Below, in pieces: positions 23,851 to 31,914 of a stretch of 34,960 bases of DNA. The stretch is from an uncultured Acidimicrobiales bacterium (lineage in GTDB: Bacteria; Actinomycetota; Acidimicrobiia; Acidimicrobiales; SZUA-35). The DNA lies in contig CALHCB010000085.1 of assembly GCA_937930695.1 (NCBI GenBank), positions 1 to 34,960 of the forward strand, given 5' to 3'. The notes under the pieces are model-generated. The model saw only the letters and a list, made by a program, of their open reading frames with translations. It made no database searches and was not told where the DNA came from. The position numbers and the translations under genes were made by a program. Within the stretch, counting starts at the first letter, position 1. Every line of letters begins with the position of its first letter.

Positions 23851-24615
23851 CTAGGCCTCACGCGGTCCAACCGCGGAGACCTGTCCAACGAGTTGGAAGC
23901 CGAGGCTCATCGCCAGTGCTTTTGAGGCAGTGCGTGACCAATCGCAGCGGTAGAGCGGCACTCGTCCCCGGTCGAAGCTTGCAACGCAGAACGCCGAGAC
24001 TGCGGCAGCTCCCCAACCCTGTCCTCGAACACGTTCGTGAGTCAGAATTCCAATGTCGTCGAAGTCTTCGTCCTCTTCCCAGAAGCGACCAGACACCATC
24101 GAATTGAGGCGTCCATCACCATCGACGAGGCCAAGAATGTGCGGATCGAGATCGTCGAGGTCGAACTCGGCCTCATCGACGTCATCGGGATCGTTCTCAT
24201 CGAGCAACGTCGAGATGAGTGTTCGATCAGCGTCGTTCGTCCGATCGAGCTCGATGAGCTGCGCGGCTTCAGGCATGGGCTTGATCACGAGGTCGCTGCT
24301 CGTGATGAGGTGCTGATCTCCGCCGCCAATGACGTTCCAACCACGTCGCTCAGCCCATGAGGCGAAATCTGACGACGAGATCGAGGTCGTGGGATCAACC
24401 AGCGCGCCGACTTGTTCTGCGAGGGCAGGATCGACCCGGATGATCGTCGGTCGGCCAACGTGATACGCCACCGCCATTCCCGAGTCCGTCCGAGCTTCTT
24501 CGGTCACGCACAACGTCTGGGCAGTCTCGAATCGTTCGAGCGGCAAACCACAGGCGGCAGCGATTGCTGCCAGATGTTTGCGCTGGATGTCGTCGAAGCT
24601 TGCGGGTGTCGCCAC
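23851..24615 (-). CDS. GNAT family N-acetyltransferase
   Basis: 254 residues. The C-terminal half is a GNAT domain: DDIGILTHERVRGQGWGAAAV is the motif A acetyl-CoA loop (R/Q-x-x-G-x-G/A), and the end has SKALAMSLGFQLVG, the usual terminal strand. The N-terminal 110 residues are a less conserved domain seen in some actinobacterial GNATs. GTG 24615 has GAGAGGA about seven bases upstream. It is the last gene of an operon after pheA and the sucrase-ferredoxin-like gene (13-base gap); the acceptor is unknown. Confidence 0.85.
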   Translation of the reverse strand: MATPASFDDIQRKHLAAIAAACGLPLERFETAQTLCVTEEARTDSGMAVAYHVGRPTIIRVDPALAEQVGALVDPTTSISSSDFASWAERRGWNVIGGGDQHLITSSDLVIKPMPEAAQLIELDRTNDADRTLISTLLDENDPDDVDEAEFDLDDLDPHILGLVDGDGRLNSMVSGRFWEEDEDFDDIGILTHERVRGQGWGAAAVSAFCVASFDRGRVPLYRCDWSRTASKALAMSLGFQLVGQVSAVGPREA

Positions 24616-24627
24616 GGGCGAATCCTC

Positions 24628-25602
24628 TCAGCTCCAGCTGGCGTTTGTCACCCGAATTTGGCGGGTGGCTTTGACCGACTTTTCCAACGGTTCGCCACAG
24701 ATCGGGACCGGGACCGGTTCGCCGTCTTCCATCGTGAATCGGCCCCGACCGAGGTCGCACTCGATGGTGACGACCACGCCGTTGGCTGAGCTTGTGTGGT
24801 CGATGGTCTCGGACGTGAGCCGTTCGGCGTCGAGCCACGACCATCCGAATCGAGCAAACCCGAGAGCGTCAGCAATCTGCGCGGGTCGGCCATCGATTCC
24901 GCCTGAGCCGCGATTGATCGTGGCTGCCTCGTCGATATTCAGACTTCGATCGACGATCGAACGGACACGCTGCGCCGTGAGCCCGGCCCAAGTCATGCCG
25001 TCGGGGAACGTCATGCCCGTAGGAGCGAACCGATGGCCGCCGGTATGACTGGTTCGCCACAAACGAACGTTTGCGGGCAGCGTGCCGTCGAGCGACTGAT
25101 CCAAAAGGTCGAGGAAGAGCGCAGTGCCAAGCTGCCCACAGCATCGATCTCGCGAGCCGTGTGTGCAGATCAATACGTCGACGTTGTTGTCGATGACTGG
25201 CTCAAGATCATGGACGTGGCCATTATTGATCTTGGTGATCAGGGCGCTGAGCTGCGTGTTGTTGACGGTTGTCTCTGAACGAGCGAAGGCCCGGAAGCTG
25301 GCCCCGGGTGTTCGGGAGTAGCAAATGACCCGGGTGGTGTCGGAAGCCGATCGGAGGTGCTCGCCTCGCCCCACCGAACTGACGCCGAGAACGCGAGTCG
25401 TCCCGGCAACCGCGGGCCCAGGCTTTGCGCCAACGAGCAGCGGATGCTGGTCGATCTTCGCAGGCCAGGGGAGTGGGAGTTCAACAAGTACGTAGCGATC
25501 TGAGCTGCCCGCGCTGCCCGCCGGATTTTCGCCAAGGGCCGCGGTTTGGGTCACACATTGCAAATTGACCCCGCCAGGATCGGCCAAAGGTTCGATGCTC
25601 AC
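24628..25602 (-). CDS. Sucrase/ferredoxin-like (Suc_Fer) thioredoxin-fold protein
   Basis: 324 residues. The paired motifs CTHGSRDRCCGQLG and HTGGHRFAPT are those of the Suc_Fer-like family (thioredoxin-like ferredoxin fold; Cys pair plus two His ligating a [2Fe-2S] cluster). Family function is poorly defined; an iron-sulfur electron-transfer role is likely and a sucrase activity is not. The GTG at 25602 overlaps the pheA stop (GTGA), so they are coupled. No signal peptide is seen. Confidence 0.85.
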   Translation of the reverse strand: MSIEPLADPGGVNLQCVTQTAALGENPAGSAGSSDRYVLVELPLPWPAKIDQHPLLVGAKPGPAVAGTTRVLGVSSVGRGEHLRSASDTTRVICYSRTPGASFRAFARSETTVNNTQLSALITKINNGHVHDLEPVIDNNVDVLICTHGSRDRCCGQLGTALFLDLLDQSLDGTLPANVRLWRTSHTGGHRFAPTGMTFPDGMTWAGLTAQRVRSIVDRSLNIDEAATINRGSGGIDGRPAQIADALGFARFGWSWLDAERLTSETIDHTSSANGVVVTIECDLGRGRFTMEDGEPVPVPICGEPLEKSVKATRQIRVTNASWS

Positions 25603-26543
25603 GAAATCTGACCGCGCAGACCGTCCATCCAGTCCTTGGCGTCGGTCCAGGCATCGGATGCGAGCTCGCGCTGCTTCGTTGAGCCGTTCCCGGCCGCCGG
25701 GTAGCTGCCGAGGAACTTGACGTCGGCGTGTTTGGCTCGGACGTTGGTAAGACAGTTCGCGACCACGTCGTCGGAGATGTGGCCGATGAGATCGATGATG
25801 AAGCAGTACTGACCCAACGTGGTTCGGGCGGGCCGTGATGTGAGCTTCGACAGGTTCAGGTTGCGAGCCGAGAATTCGTGCAGGATGGCCACCAGTGAGC
25901 CGGGCTTGTCTTCTCGCTGGGTGAGCACCAGGGTCGTCTTGTCGTGACCGGATTGTGGAGCAACTCCGGCTGGTCCAACGAGAACGAAGCGAGTCTGATT
26001 GCCGGGTATATCCGCGATATCGGTGGCCAAAATATCCAGGCCATACCGCTCGCCCGCAATTCGAGGACCGAAGGCTGCGACTCCAGGGGCCGATGCAGCG
26101 GCCTCAGCTGCTGCGGCGGTGGAGTTTGCTGGCTGAACGTCGACATCCGGGAGTTCCTTGCTCAGGAATGCACGGCACTGCGCATTGGCCACCGGGTGAG
26201 AGGCAACGGTTCTCACGTCGGACATCTTGGTGCCGGGGGCCGCCATGAGATTCATCTCAATGTCGAGCACTACCTCGCGCTGGATCAGCAGATTCGTGTC
26301 GAACGCGAGGGTGTCGAGCGTGATGTTGACGGTGCCCTCGATGGCATTTTCAATCGCTACGAAACCGAGATCGGCCTCACCCTCTTGGGTGGCGTTCAGC
26401 ACGTCGACAAACGTGCGCATCGGGACGAGCTCGTCATTGACAAGGTCAGGTTGGGAGCGAAGCGCGGCTTCGGTGAAGGTGCCTTCCGGCCCGAGGTAGG
26501 CGATACGCCGAGGGGCTGGCTGCGAAGCTGCGAATTCTGCCAC
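25599..26543 (-). CDS. pheA: Prephenate dehydratase
   Basis: 314 residues. It converts prephenate to phenylpyruvate in phenylalanine biosynthesis. The periplasmic-binding-like catalytic domain has RIAYLGPEGTFTEAAL, VAIENAIEGTVN and the catalytic Thr in NQTRFVLVG. A C-terminal ACT domain (TTLVLTQREDKPGSLVAIL, then LSKLTSRPARTTLGQY) gives feedback control by Phe. There is no chorismate mutase domain, as usual in actinobacteria. GTG 26543 is preferred because TAGCCT lies seven bases upstream; GTG 26579 would run into the promoter of the divergent hydrolase gene. The stop overlaps the next gene. Confidence 0.94.
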   Translation of the reverse strand: MAEFAASQPAPRRIAYLGPEGTFTEAALRSQPDLVNDELVPMRTFVDVLNATQEGEADLGFVAIENAIEGTVNITLDTLAFDTNLLIQREVVLDIEMNLMAAPGTKMSDVRTVASHPVANAQCRAFLSKELPDVDVQPANSTAAAAEAAASAPGVAAFGPRIAGERYGLDILATDIADIPGNQTRFVLVGPAGVAPQSGHDKTTLVLTQREDKPGSLVAILHEFSARNLNLSKLTSRPARTTLGQYCFIIDLIGHISDDVVANCLTNVRAKHADVKFLGSYPAAGNGSTKQRELASDAWTDAKDWMDGLRGQIS

Positions 26544-26550
26544 GAGAGTC

Positions 26551-26556
26551 AGGCTA
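26551..26556 (-). promoter_or_regulatory. -10 box TAGCCT of pheA
   Basis: TAGCCT is seven bases before GTG 26543. It lies 23 bases from the opposing TACGAT box, so two divergent leaderless promoters are packed in a 48-base gap. Confidence 0.45.
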
Positions 26557-26579
26557 GGTGCCGGGGGTGGGCCTCGCAC

Positions 26580-26585
26580 TACGAT
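26580..26585 (+). promoter_or_regulatory. -10 box TACGAT of the metallo-hydrolase gene
   Basis: TACGAT ends six bases before the ATG at 26592; no ribosome binding site is present. A leaderless start is likely. Confidence 0.5.
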
Positions 26586-26591
26586 TCAGCC

Positions 26592-27305
26592 ATGCACGGC
26601 CGTCTGTACTTTCGTCAACTTCTCTCGGGGCGAGACTTCGCCAAGGAGGATCCGATTGCCCACCAGATGGTGAACTTCTGCTACCTGATCGGCGACACCG
26701 AGACGGGCGAAGCCGTCGTCATCGATCCGGCCTATGACACAGACGGCATCATGGACGTGCTCGACGAGGACGGGTTGACCCTTACGGGGGTGTTGGCGAC
26801 GCACTATCACGCCGACCATGTGGGTGGCACCATGATGGGTCACTCGATCAACGGCATCGCCCAGCTGCTCGACCGAGTCGATGTGCCGATCCACGTGCAA
26901 GACGCCGAGGCTGAATTCGTCACCAAGGTCACCGGCGTCACCGATGACCACATCGTTCGTCATCGTTCGAGCGACATCGTGAGTGTCGGGGCGATTGACA
27001 TCGAGTTGATTCACACGCCAGGCCATACCCCTGGCAGCCAGTGCTTTTATGTCGACAATTGTCTGGTCTCTGGCGACACCTTGTTCCTCGACGGTTGTGG
27101 CCGCACCGACCTGCCCGGTGGGGACCCCGAGGAGCTCTACCGCTCACTCACCGACCGCCTCGACAAGGTACCCGATGAGTCCATTCTGTTCCCTGGGCAC
27201 CTGTATTCAGCCGAGCCCAGCAAATCGATGGGCGAGACCCGTCGAGCCAACATCGTCTATCGGCCAAAGTCATTGGAACAGTGGCTCATGATGTTTGGGC
27301 ACTAA
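26592..27305 (+). CDS. MBL-fold metallo-hydrolase (glyoxalase II / ETHE1-like)
   Basis: 237 residues. The metal motif THYHADHVGG gives H71, H73, D75 and H76. TPGHTPGS supplies the next His, SGDTLF the bridging Asp and FPGHLYS the last His. The segment DGCGRTDLPGGDPEELYRSL resembles the ETHE1/persulfide dioxygenase and glyoxalase II branch. It would act on a thioester or persulfide; the iron or zinc content and substrate are not decided by the sequence. A long in-frame extension upstream runs antisense through pheA and is not real. Confidence 0.92.
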   Translation: MHGRLYFRQLLSGRDFAKEDPIAHQMVNFCYLIGDTETGEAVVIDPAYDTDGIMDVLDEDGLTLTGVLATHYHADHVGGTMMGHSINGIAQLLDRVDVPIHVQDAEAEFVTKVTGVTDDHIVRHRSSDIVSVGAIDIELIHTPGHTPGSQCFYVDNCLVSGDTLFLDGCGRTDLPGGDPEELYRSLTDRLDKVPDESILFPGHLYSAEPSKSMGETRRANIVYRPKSLEQWLMMFGH

Positions 27306-27394
27306 ATCTGAGCAACTTGTGACAAGGCGTCTCTGAGATCCTCATATTCCTCCCTGCTGAGCCGACTGGTTCGAGAGCAGAAAGGGAGGACATC

Positions 27395-28093
27395 GTGTCA
27401 TCTGACATAGCCCGATCCGATGAGATCGACCAACTACGGCAACGCCTGTCCGAATACGAACGCGCCTTCGCTTCTGCTGCTCCTCGACTTGCTGCGTTCA
27501 AGCGGCTCGAAGAGCTTGCGAGGGAACAGAAGACGACGGCTGAAGCGATTGCCATTGATGCGGCAATCGCAGTATTGGTGGCCAAAGAGGTCGAGCTTCG
27601 AAAGAACGTCGACGAACTCACGGAGGACCGCACCGTCGCCCGTGAGGAGTTGTCGACCACTCTCAAGCACAAAAAGGAGATGAGCGACGCGATGACGCTG
27701 ATCCAGGGCGAACACGATGCTCTTGCATACGAGGTCTCAGAATTGATTTCCGAGATCGAGTCCATTCGGCTCGATGCGATCCGGTTGATGAAGGAGCGTT
27801 CTGCTCTTCAACTCGAGGTCGAGGCACTCCGCAACGAGCGGAATGCCGTAGCGGACGAGGTCCACGACGAGATCCAGATCCTGGAGGATCCGCCGGCAGA
27901 AGCCGTTGAGGTTCCCGGGACGACGATCGAACGCCGAGTTGTTGAAGAGCGACTCGCTGAAGAGGACGTGGATCTTGCGCCGCTGAAGACCGAGGTGGAC
28001 TTCTCTGCCGACGAAGATGCCGACGAAGCCTTCAGTCGGTTTATCGAGGTGGACCGGGGCCCAGACAAAGCCCGCGATTGGTTTGTCGGCTGA
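27395..28093 (+). CDS. Coiled-coil protein of unknown function
   Basis: 232 residues. Residues about 10-165 are almost entirely heptad-like Leu/Ala/Glu/Lys/Arg sequence (LRQRLSEYERAF, VELRKNVDELTEDRTV, MKERSALQLEVEALRNERNA), a long coiled coil. The C-terminal 65 residues are acidic and end in ARDWFVG. DivIVA- or scaffold-like proteins look similar, but no specific family motif is present. GGGAGG lies six bases before the GTG at 27395. A membrane protein follows 76 bases downstream; the pair may be co-transcribed. Confidence 0.75.
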   Translation: MSSDIARSDEIDQLRQRLSEYERAFASAAPRLAAFKRLEELAREQKTTAEAIAIDAAIAVLVAKEVELRKNVDELTEDRTVAREELSTTLKHKKEMSDAMTLIQGEHDALAYEVSELISEIESIRLDAIRLMKERSALQLEVEALRNERNAVADEVHDEIQILEDPPAEAVEVPGTTIERRVVEERLAEEDVDLAPLKTEVDFSADEDADEAFSRFIEVDRGPDKARDWFVG

Positions 28094-28169
28094 CCGGTTG
28101 GTTGGTTGTCGTCGCACTCTTCGCTGAGTGTGGCATCTCATAGCCGGTGTCTCGTGAGAGACTGTCGAC

Positions 28170-28871
28170 GTGTCCCGCTTTCGAGCCGCGTCTTGGCGAA
28201 CCGGCTTTGCTCTGCGACAAGCTTTGGCTCGTTCGCTGATCCTGGCCCTTTCGCTGACTCTTGTGGGCCTTCTCGGTCAGCCGGTCGGAGCCGAAACGCC
28301 CACTGAAGTTGTCGATTCGACGTCCGATGGCGTCTATGTCGGGCGCACTCGAACAACTGAATTCGGACAGGTCGATTTCAGTACGACCATTGCCGAGGCC
28401 GCGAAAGATGGTCACAGCCTTTTGATCATCGCGCCGGATGAGTCGATTCCATCCACCGAGGCGTTTGCTCTGCGAGTTCGCCAAGAGGCGGACGCGGACA
28501 TCACGATCTCGTTTGCCGAAGATGGCACGATTCACGCGAGCGTGAGTGAAGAGCTCGAAACCAGAGAGAATCAAGCGTTGACCGCCGCACGGGCCGCAGC
28601 GACGCCTTCAGAAGCAGCGGCGGACTACCTCGATGTCCTCCTGACCGAACCGGTGCGCGAAGTGCCACCGATGATCCGCCAGATCGTGAGCGTTGTCTTC
28701 TATTTGCTGTTGGCGCTCGGCGTCGTGGTCTTCATCGAGCTCGCCATTCGCCAAATGCGACGTCAGCGCCACAAACGTCGCAAGCAAGAGGCCCGGGCGC
28801 TTGCCCAGAGCACGGGAACGGCTCGCGGGAGCGGGGCCGAGCGACCAGAGGTCGACGCCGGTTCGAGATAG
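28170..28871 (+). CDS. Secreted/membrane protein with C-terminal helix, unknown function
   Basis: 233 residues. A signal peptide (residues 14-41, ALARSLILALSLTLVGLLG) is followed by an extracellular domain starting DGVYVGRTR with SLLIIAPDE, a small alpha/beta domain reminiscent of TPM/DUF6676-type domains (weak). A single membrane helix (SVVFYLLLALGVVVFIELAI, near 175-194) and a basic Arg/Lys/Gln-rich cytoplasmic tail follow. GTG 28170 is the start. Function unknown. It ends eight bases before the convergent TrmH-family gene. Confidence 0.72.
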   Translation: MSRFRAASWRTGFALRQALARSLILALSLTLVGLLGQPVGAETPTEVVDSTSDGVYVGRTRTTEFGQVDFSTTIAEAAKDGHSLLIIAPDESIPSTEAFALRVRQEADADITISFAEDGTIHASVSEELETRENQALTAARAAATPSEAAADYLDVLLTEPVREVPPMIRQIVSVVFYLLLALGVVVFIELAIRQMRRQRHKRRKQEARALAQSTGTARGSGAERPEVDAGSR

Positions 28872-28879
28872 CTCGCCGC

Positions 28880-29491
28880 TCAGGTCGGAGTGACGTGCTC
28901 GACAATCCACGAGTGCATCGCGATACCGGCGGCGACTCCTGCGTTGATTGATCTCGTCGAGCCGAACTGGGCAATGGACCGGCATTGGTCCAGCACGGGT
29001 CGCATGTCGTCGGACAGACCAGGGCCCTCCTGCCCAAACACCAAGACGCAGCGCTCGGGAAGTGGATCGTGCTCGAGCGGCGTGGACCCAGGAAGGTTGT
29101 CGATCCCGATGAGCGGGAGTTGGTGCTCGGTTGCCCAGCTCGCGAGGTCCTCGACGGTGGGGTGATGATGCACGTGTTGGTAGCGGTCGGTGACCATGGC
29201 CCCTCGTCGGTTCCATCTTCGTTTTCCGACGATGTGGACCTCTGCAGCGAGGAAGGCGTTCGCGGCACGCACGACCGTGCCGATGTTGAAGTCATGTTGC
29301 CAGTTCTCGATCGCAACGTGGAAGGGATGACGGCGCAGATCTAGATCAGCGATGATGGCCTCCATGGACCAATAGCGGTACCGATCAACGACGTTGCGGC
29401 GATCGCCCTCTGCCAGCAACTCGGGATCGAAATGCGCATCGGTCGGCCACGGTTCGGAGTGGGGGCCGACGCCGACCTCAGGTTCAATCAC
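28880..29491 (-). CDS. TrmH/SpoU-family RNA 2'-O-methyltransferase
   Basis: 203 residues of the knotted SPOUT fold. Motif 1 NIGTVVRAANAF is at 69-80 (N and R for catalysis), motif 2 VLVFGQEGPGLS at 149-160 and motif 3 IAQFGSTRSINAGVAAGIAM at 173-192. It methylates a tRNA or rRNA ribose; the target nucleotide is not predictable. GTG 29491 overlaps the YbaK-gene stop (GTGA). It is the last gene of a tight OPRT-YbaK-TrmH operon. Confidence 0.92.
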   Translation of the reverse strand: MIEPEVGVGPHSEPWPTDAHFDPELLAEGDRRNVVDRYRYWSMEAIIADLDLRRHPFHVAIENWQHDFNIGTVVRAANAFLAAEVHIVGKRRWNRRGAMVTDRYQHVHHHPTVEDLASWATEHQLPLIGIDNLPGSTPLEHDPLPERCVLVFGQEGPGLSDDMRPVLDQCRSIAQFGSTRSINAGVAAGIAMHSWIVEHVTPT

Positions 29492-29961
29492 GCCGTGAAC
29501 TCAGCGACGATCGCACCCGTCAACTGCACTAAGACAGATGGGTCGATAGCGAATACGGTGTCCGGTGTTCCGGCCGCTCCCCACACCTGATCCATGGTGA
29601 GCAGGTGCGGGTCGAGCCATGTGCGGATGGGAGTGTCGTGAGCGAATGGTGGAATACCGCCGATGGCATAACCGGTGACGGCGCGGACCTGGTCGGCGTT
29701 CGCCCGACCGCACGCCGGTTGTTCAGCCAGTGCAGCCAGCGCTGTCGTGTCGACTTGGTTGGCTCCGCTGGTCAGTGCGAGGACGAGCTCACCACTGGCG
29801 TCGAACACAAGGCTCTTGACGATCTGTGCGACGTCGCATTCGAGCGCTCGAGCGGCATCAGCAGCCGTTCGCGTGCCTTCGGGAAACGTGACCACGTCGA
29901 TGGTGCACCCGCCGGCAGCAGCAGCGGTTCGTACTCGTTCGGACTTTGGATGATCGCTCAT
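29488..29961 (-). CDS. YbaK/aminoacyl-tRNA deacylase family protein
   Basis: 157 residues. The family lysine is K49 in AQIVKSLVF, and AIGGIPPFAH matches the conserved GGIxPxG-like loop. Such proteins (YbaK/ProX, INS-like) hydrolyse mischarged aminoacyl-tRNA, for example Cys- or Ala-tRNA-Pro. The ATG at 29961 overlaps the upstream OPRT-gene stop (ATGA). A longer frame would extend antisense-like into the OPRT gene without motifs. The pairing with an RNA methyltransferase suggests translation quality control. Confidence 0.9.
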   Translation of the reverse strand: MSDHPKSERVRTAAAAGGCTIDVVTFPEGTRTAADAARALECDVAQIVKSLVFDASGELVLALTSGANQVDTTALAALAEQPACGRANADQVRAVTGYAIGGIPPFAHDTPIRTWLDPHLLTMDQVWGAAGTPDTVFAIDPSVLVQLTGAIVAEFTA

Positions 29962-30530
29962 CCTTCGGTGCCGACCGCCGGGATGCCGAGGTCGACGTAG
30001 GTGAACAATGGTTCGAAGCGAACACCGGCAGCGCCAAAGGTCTTGGTGGGCTGATCGCTGCGGGATGCCAACGTGGAAGCGAGCACGACCGTGCCGCCCT
30101 CTGCATCGATGCGCTCTTTGGCGATCAAACTGGAGTCGCCAGTCGTGATGACATCGTCGACCAAGAACACGCGTTTTCCCGCAAGATCCGCTCCCTCGAC
30201 GTAGTTGTCGGTGCCGCGCCCCTTCGGTTGTTTGCGAACCACGAACCATTCTTTGTCGCCGACGACTGCGACACCGTGTGCGAATTGATCAGCGCCAAGC
30301 GTGAGCCCGCCGACAGCATCGAACTCGATGCCGGCGGCGTCGGCCAGATCCAAGAGGCATTGACTGGCGAGGGCCAGATCGGCTCCGTGGGCCAACGCCT
30401 TCTTGCCATCGAGAAAGAACCGGCTCATGGCCCCGGAGGAGAGCTTCACGGGTTCAGCGAGTTCGAGCAATCCCTTGGCCTTGAGGATGTCAAGGAGGGC
30501 GGTCCGTCGCTTTCCAGGTGTGTCATGCAT
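29958..30530 (-). CDS. pyrE: Orotate phosphoribosyltransferase-like PRTase
   Basis: 190 residues. The PRPP loop VFLVDDVITTG (D125/D126) and the N-terminal KLSSGAMSRFFLDGKKAL, then VGGLTLGADQFA, are typical of OPRT, which makes OMP from orotate in pyrimidine synthesis. The lysine-rich loop is present as VVRKQPKGRGTDN. ATG 30530 has TAGAGT eight bases upstream (leaderless). A free-standing OPRT with no other pyr genes nearby is common; the pyrE name rests on family only. Confidence 0.88.
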   Translation of the reverse strand: MHDTPGKRRTALLDILKAKGLLELAEPVKLSSGAMSRFFLDGKKALAHGADLALASQCLLDLADAAGIEFDAVGGLTLGADQFAHGVAVVGDKEWFVVRKQPKGRGTDNYVEGADLAGKRVFLVDDVITTGDSSLIAKERIDAEGGTVVLASTLASRSDQPTKTFGAAGVRFEPLFTYVDLGIPAVGTEG

Positions 30531-30538
30531 CGAATCTG

Positions 30539-30544
30539 ACTCTA
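30539..30544 (-). promoter_or_regulatory. -10 box TAGAGT of the OPRT operon
   Basis: TAGAGT ends eight bases before the ATG at 30530, leaving no room for a ribosome binding site. Confidence 0.4.
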
Positions 30545-30631
30545 TTGGTCAGATCGAATCCTCAAATGCCACCTCGGTTGGTCGCCACCTCAGAGCGGGC
30601 CAACTGGGCTTGCGGTCGGGCCGAGGGCTCC

Positions 30632-30637
30632 TAGGAT
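30632..30637 (+). promoter_or_regulatory. -10 box TAGGAT of the aminotransferase gene
   Basis: TAGGAT ends six bases before the ATG at 30644, consistent with a leaderless transcript. An identical TAGGAT precedes the K+ channel gene. Confidence 0.5.
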
Positions 30638-30643
30638 CCCCCG

Positions 30644-31831
30644 ATGCGTCTGAATAGCGGAACCCCGAGCCTTGCCATTCCCGGTCCCTCGATGATGCCG
30701 CCCCGTGTCCTGGCCGCGATGTCCCAGCAGATGCCAAACATCTATGCCGGTGAACTCGTTGATGTCTCCGACGAGGTCTTTGAACGTCTTCCCTCACTGG
30801 CCCGGACCTCTGGCACCCCGTTCGTGGTGATCTCGAACGGACACGGCGCCTGGCAAATGGCGATCTGCAACACGATGGCCCGCGGCGACAAGGTGTTGGT
30901 CTTGGAGTCGGGCCGCTTCGCCCTTGCGTGGGGCGAGATGGCCACGATGTCGGGCATCGACGTTGAGGTGCTTCCTGGGACTATGACCGACCCGATCGAC
31001 CCCGCGGCATTGCAGGCCCGATTGGCTGATGACGTGGATCATGAGATCAAGGCTGTGCTGTGTGTGCAGACCGACACCGCAACCTCAGTCCGCAATGACA
31101 TCCCCGCCATCAGGGGCGCAATTGATGGTGCCGGGCATCCCGCGTTGTTCATGGTCGACTGCATCGCGTCGCTTGGCTGTGAAGAGTTCGAGATGGATGA
31201 CTGGAACGTCGACATCACGATTGCCGCATCACAAAAGGGACTGATGGTTCCGCCGGGTCTTGCGTTCTGCTGGGCCAGCGACAAGGCACTCGCGGCGTAT
31301 GACCGGTCTGATCTCCACATGTCCTATGTCGACTGGGGACAACGCCTGAACGCACAAGCCCACTACGAGCTGTATTCAGGAACGCCGCCGATCTCCCACC
31401 TCTTCGCCTTGCGAGAAGCCATGAACATTATCGATGAGGAGGGTGGCCTTCCCGCTGTCTGGCAGCGTCACGCAGTGCTGGCTGATGCGGTACGAGCAGC
31501 CGTGGAGACGTGGGCGTCGCCGGATGGTGTGGCGTTCAACATCTCTGATCCGGATGCTCGGTCGAATGCTGTCACCACGGTCAAGACCGGGTCGATCGAT
31601 GCTGGTCGCATCAGCGAGATCTGCGCCGATCAGACCGGGGTGACCTTGGGTTTGGGGATTGGCGACATCGGCAATGCGTTCCGAATCGGCCATATGGGCT
31701 ATCTCAACCCGCACATGCTGCTTGGCACGTTGGCCGCGATCGAGGCCACCCTCGGAGCGATGGGAGCCGTAATTGGGGGCTCGGGAATCGAGGCCGCTTC
31801 GGCCGAGATCGCCAAACACCTGACGGTGTAG
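30644..31831 (+). CDS. Class V aminotransferase (alanine/serine-glyoxylate type)
   Basis: 395 residues. The PLP lysine is K198 in AASQKGLMVPPG, preceded by the conserved Asp in FMVDCIASLG. N-terminal PGPSMMPPRVLAAM and ISNGHGAWQMA are typical of the serine-glyoxylate / alanine-glyoxylate aminotransferase group. It transfers an amino group between Ser or Ala and glyoxylate, or acts in a related purine/aspartate pathway. It stands alone, divergent from the OPRT operon. Confidence 0.92.
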   Translation: MRLNSGTPSLAIPGPSMMPPRVLAAMSQQMPNIYAGELVDVSDEVFERLPSLARTSGTPFVVISNGHGAWQMAICNTMARGDKVLVLESGRFALAWGEMATMSGIDVEVLPGTMTDPIDPAALQARLADDVDHEIKAVLCVQTDTATSVRNDIPAIRGAIDGAGHPALFMVDCIASLGCEEFEMDDWNVDITIAASQKGLMVPPGLAFCWASDKALAAYDRSDLHMSYVDWGQRLNAQAHYELYSGTPPISHLFALREAMNIIDEEGGLPAVWQRHAVLADAVRAAVETWASPDGVAFNISDPDARSNAVTTVKTGSIDAGRISEICADQTGVTLGLGIGDIGNAFRIGHMGYLNPHMLLGTLAAIEATLGAMGAVIGGSGIEAASAEIAKHLTV

Positions 31832-31900
31832 AACTCCGGACTTGCGGTGGCAGGTCTTCGCGGACTCTGACAGAAACCCCGGTCGCTGGCTGGGGCGTCA

Positions 31901-31906
31901 TAGGAT
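31901..31906 (+). promoter_or_regulatory. -10 box TAGGAT of the K+ channel gene
   Basis: TAGGAT ends eight bases before the GTG at 31915. No ribosome binding site is seen, so a leaderless start is probable. Confidence 0.45.
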
Positions 31907-31914
31907 CTCTCACC

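Noticed and set aside
25944-26591. N-terminal extension of the MBL hydrolase
   Set aside because: It runs antisense through pheA; the hydrolase is complete from ATG 26592.
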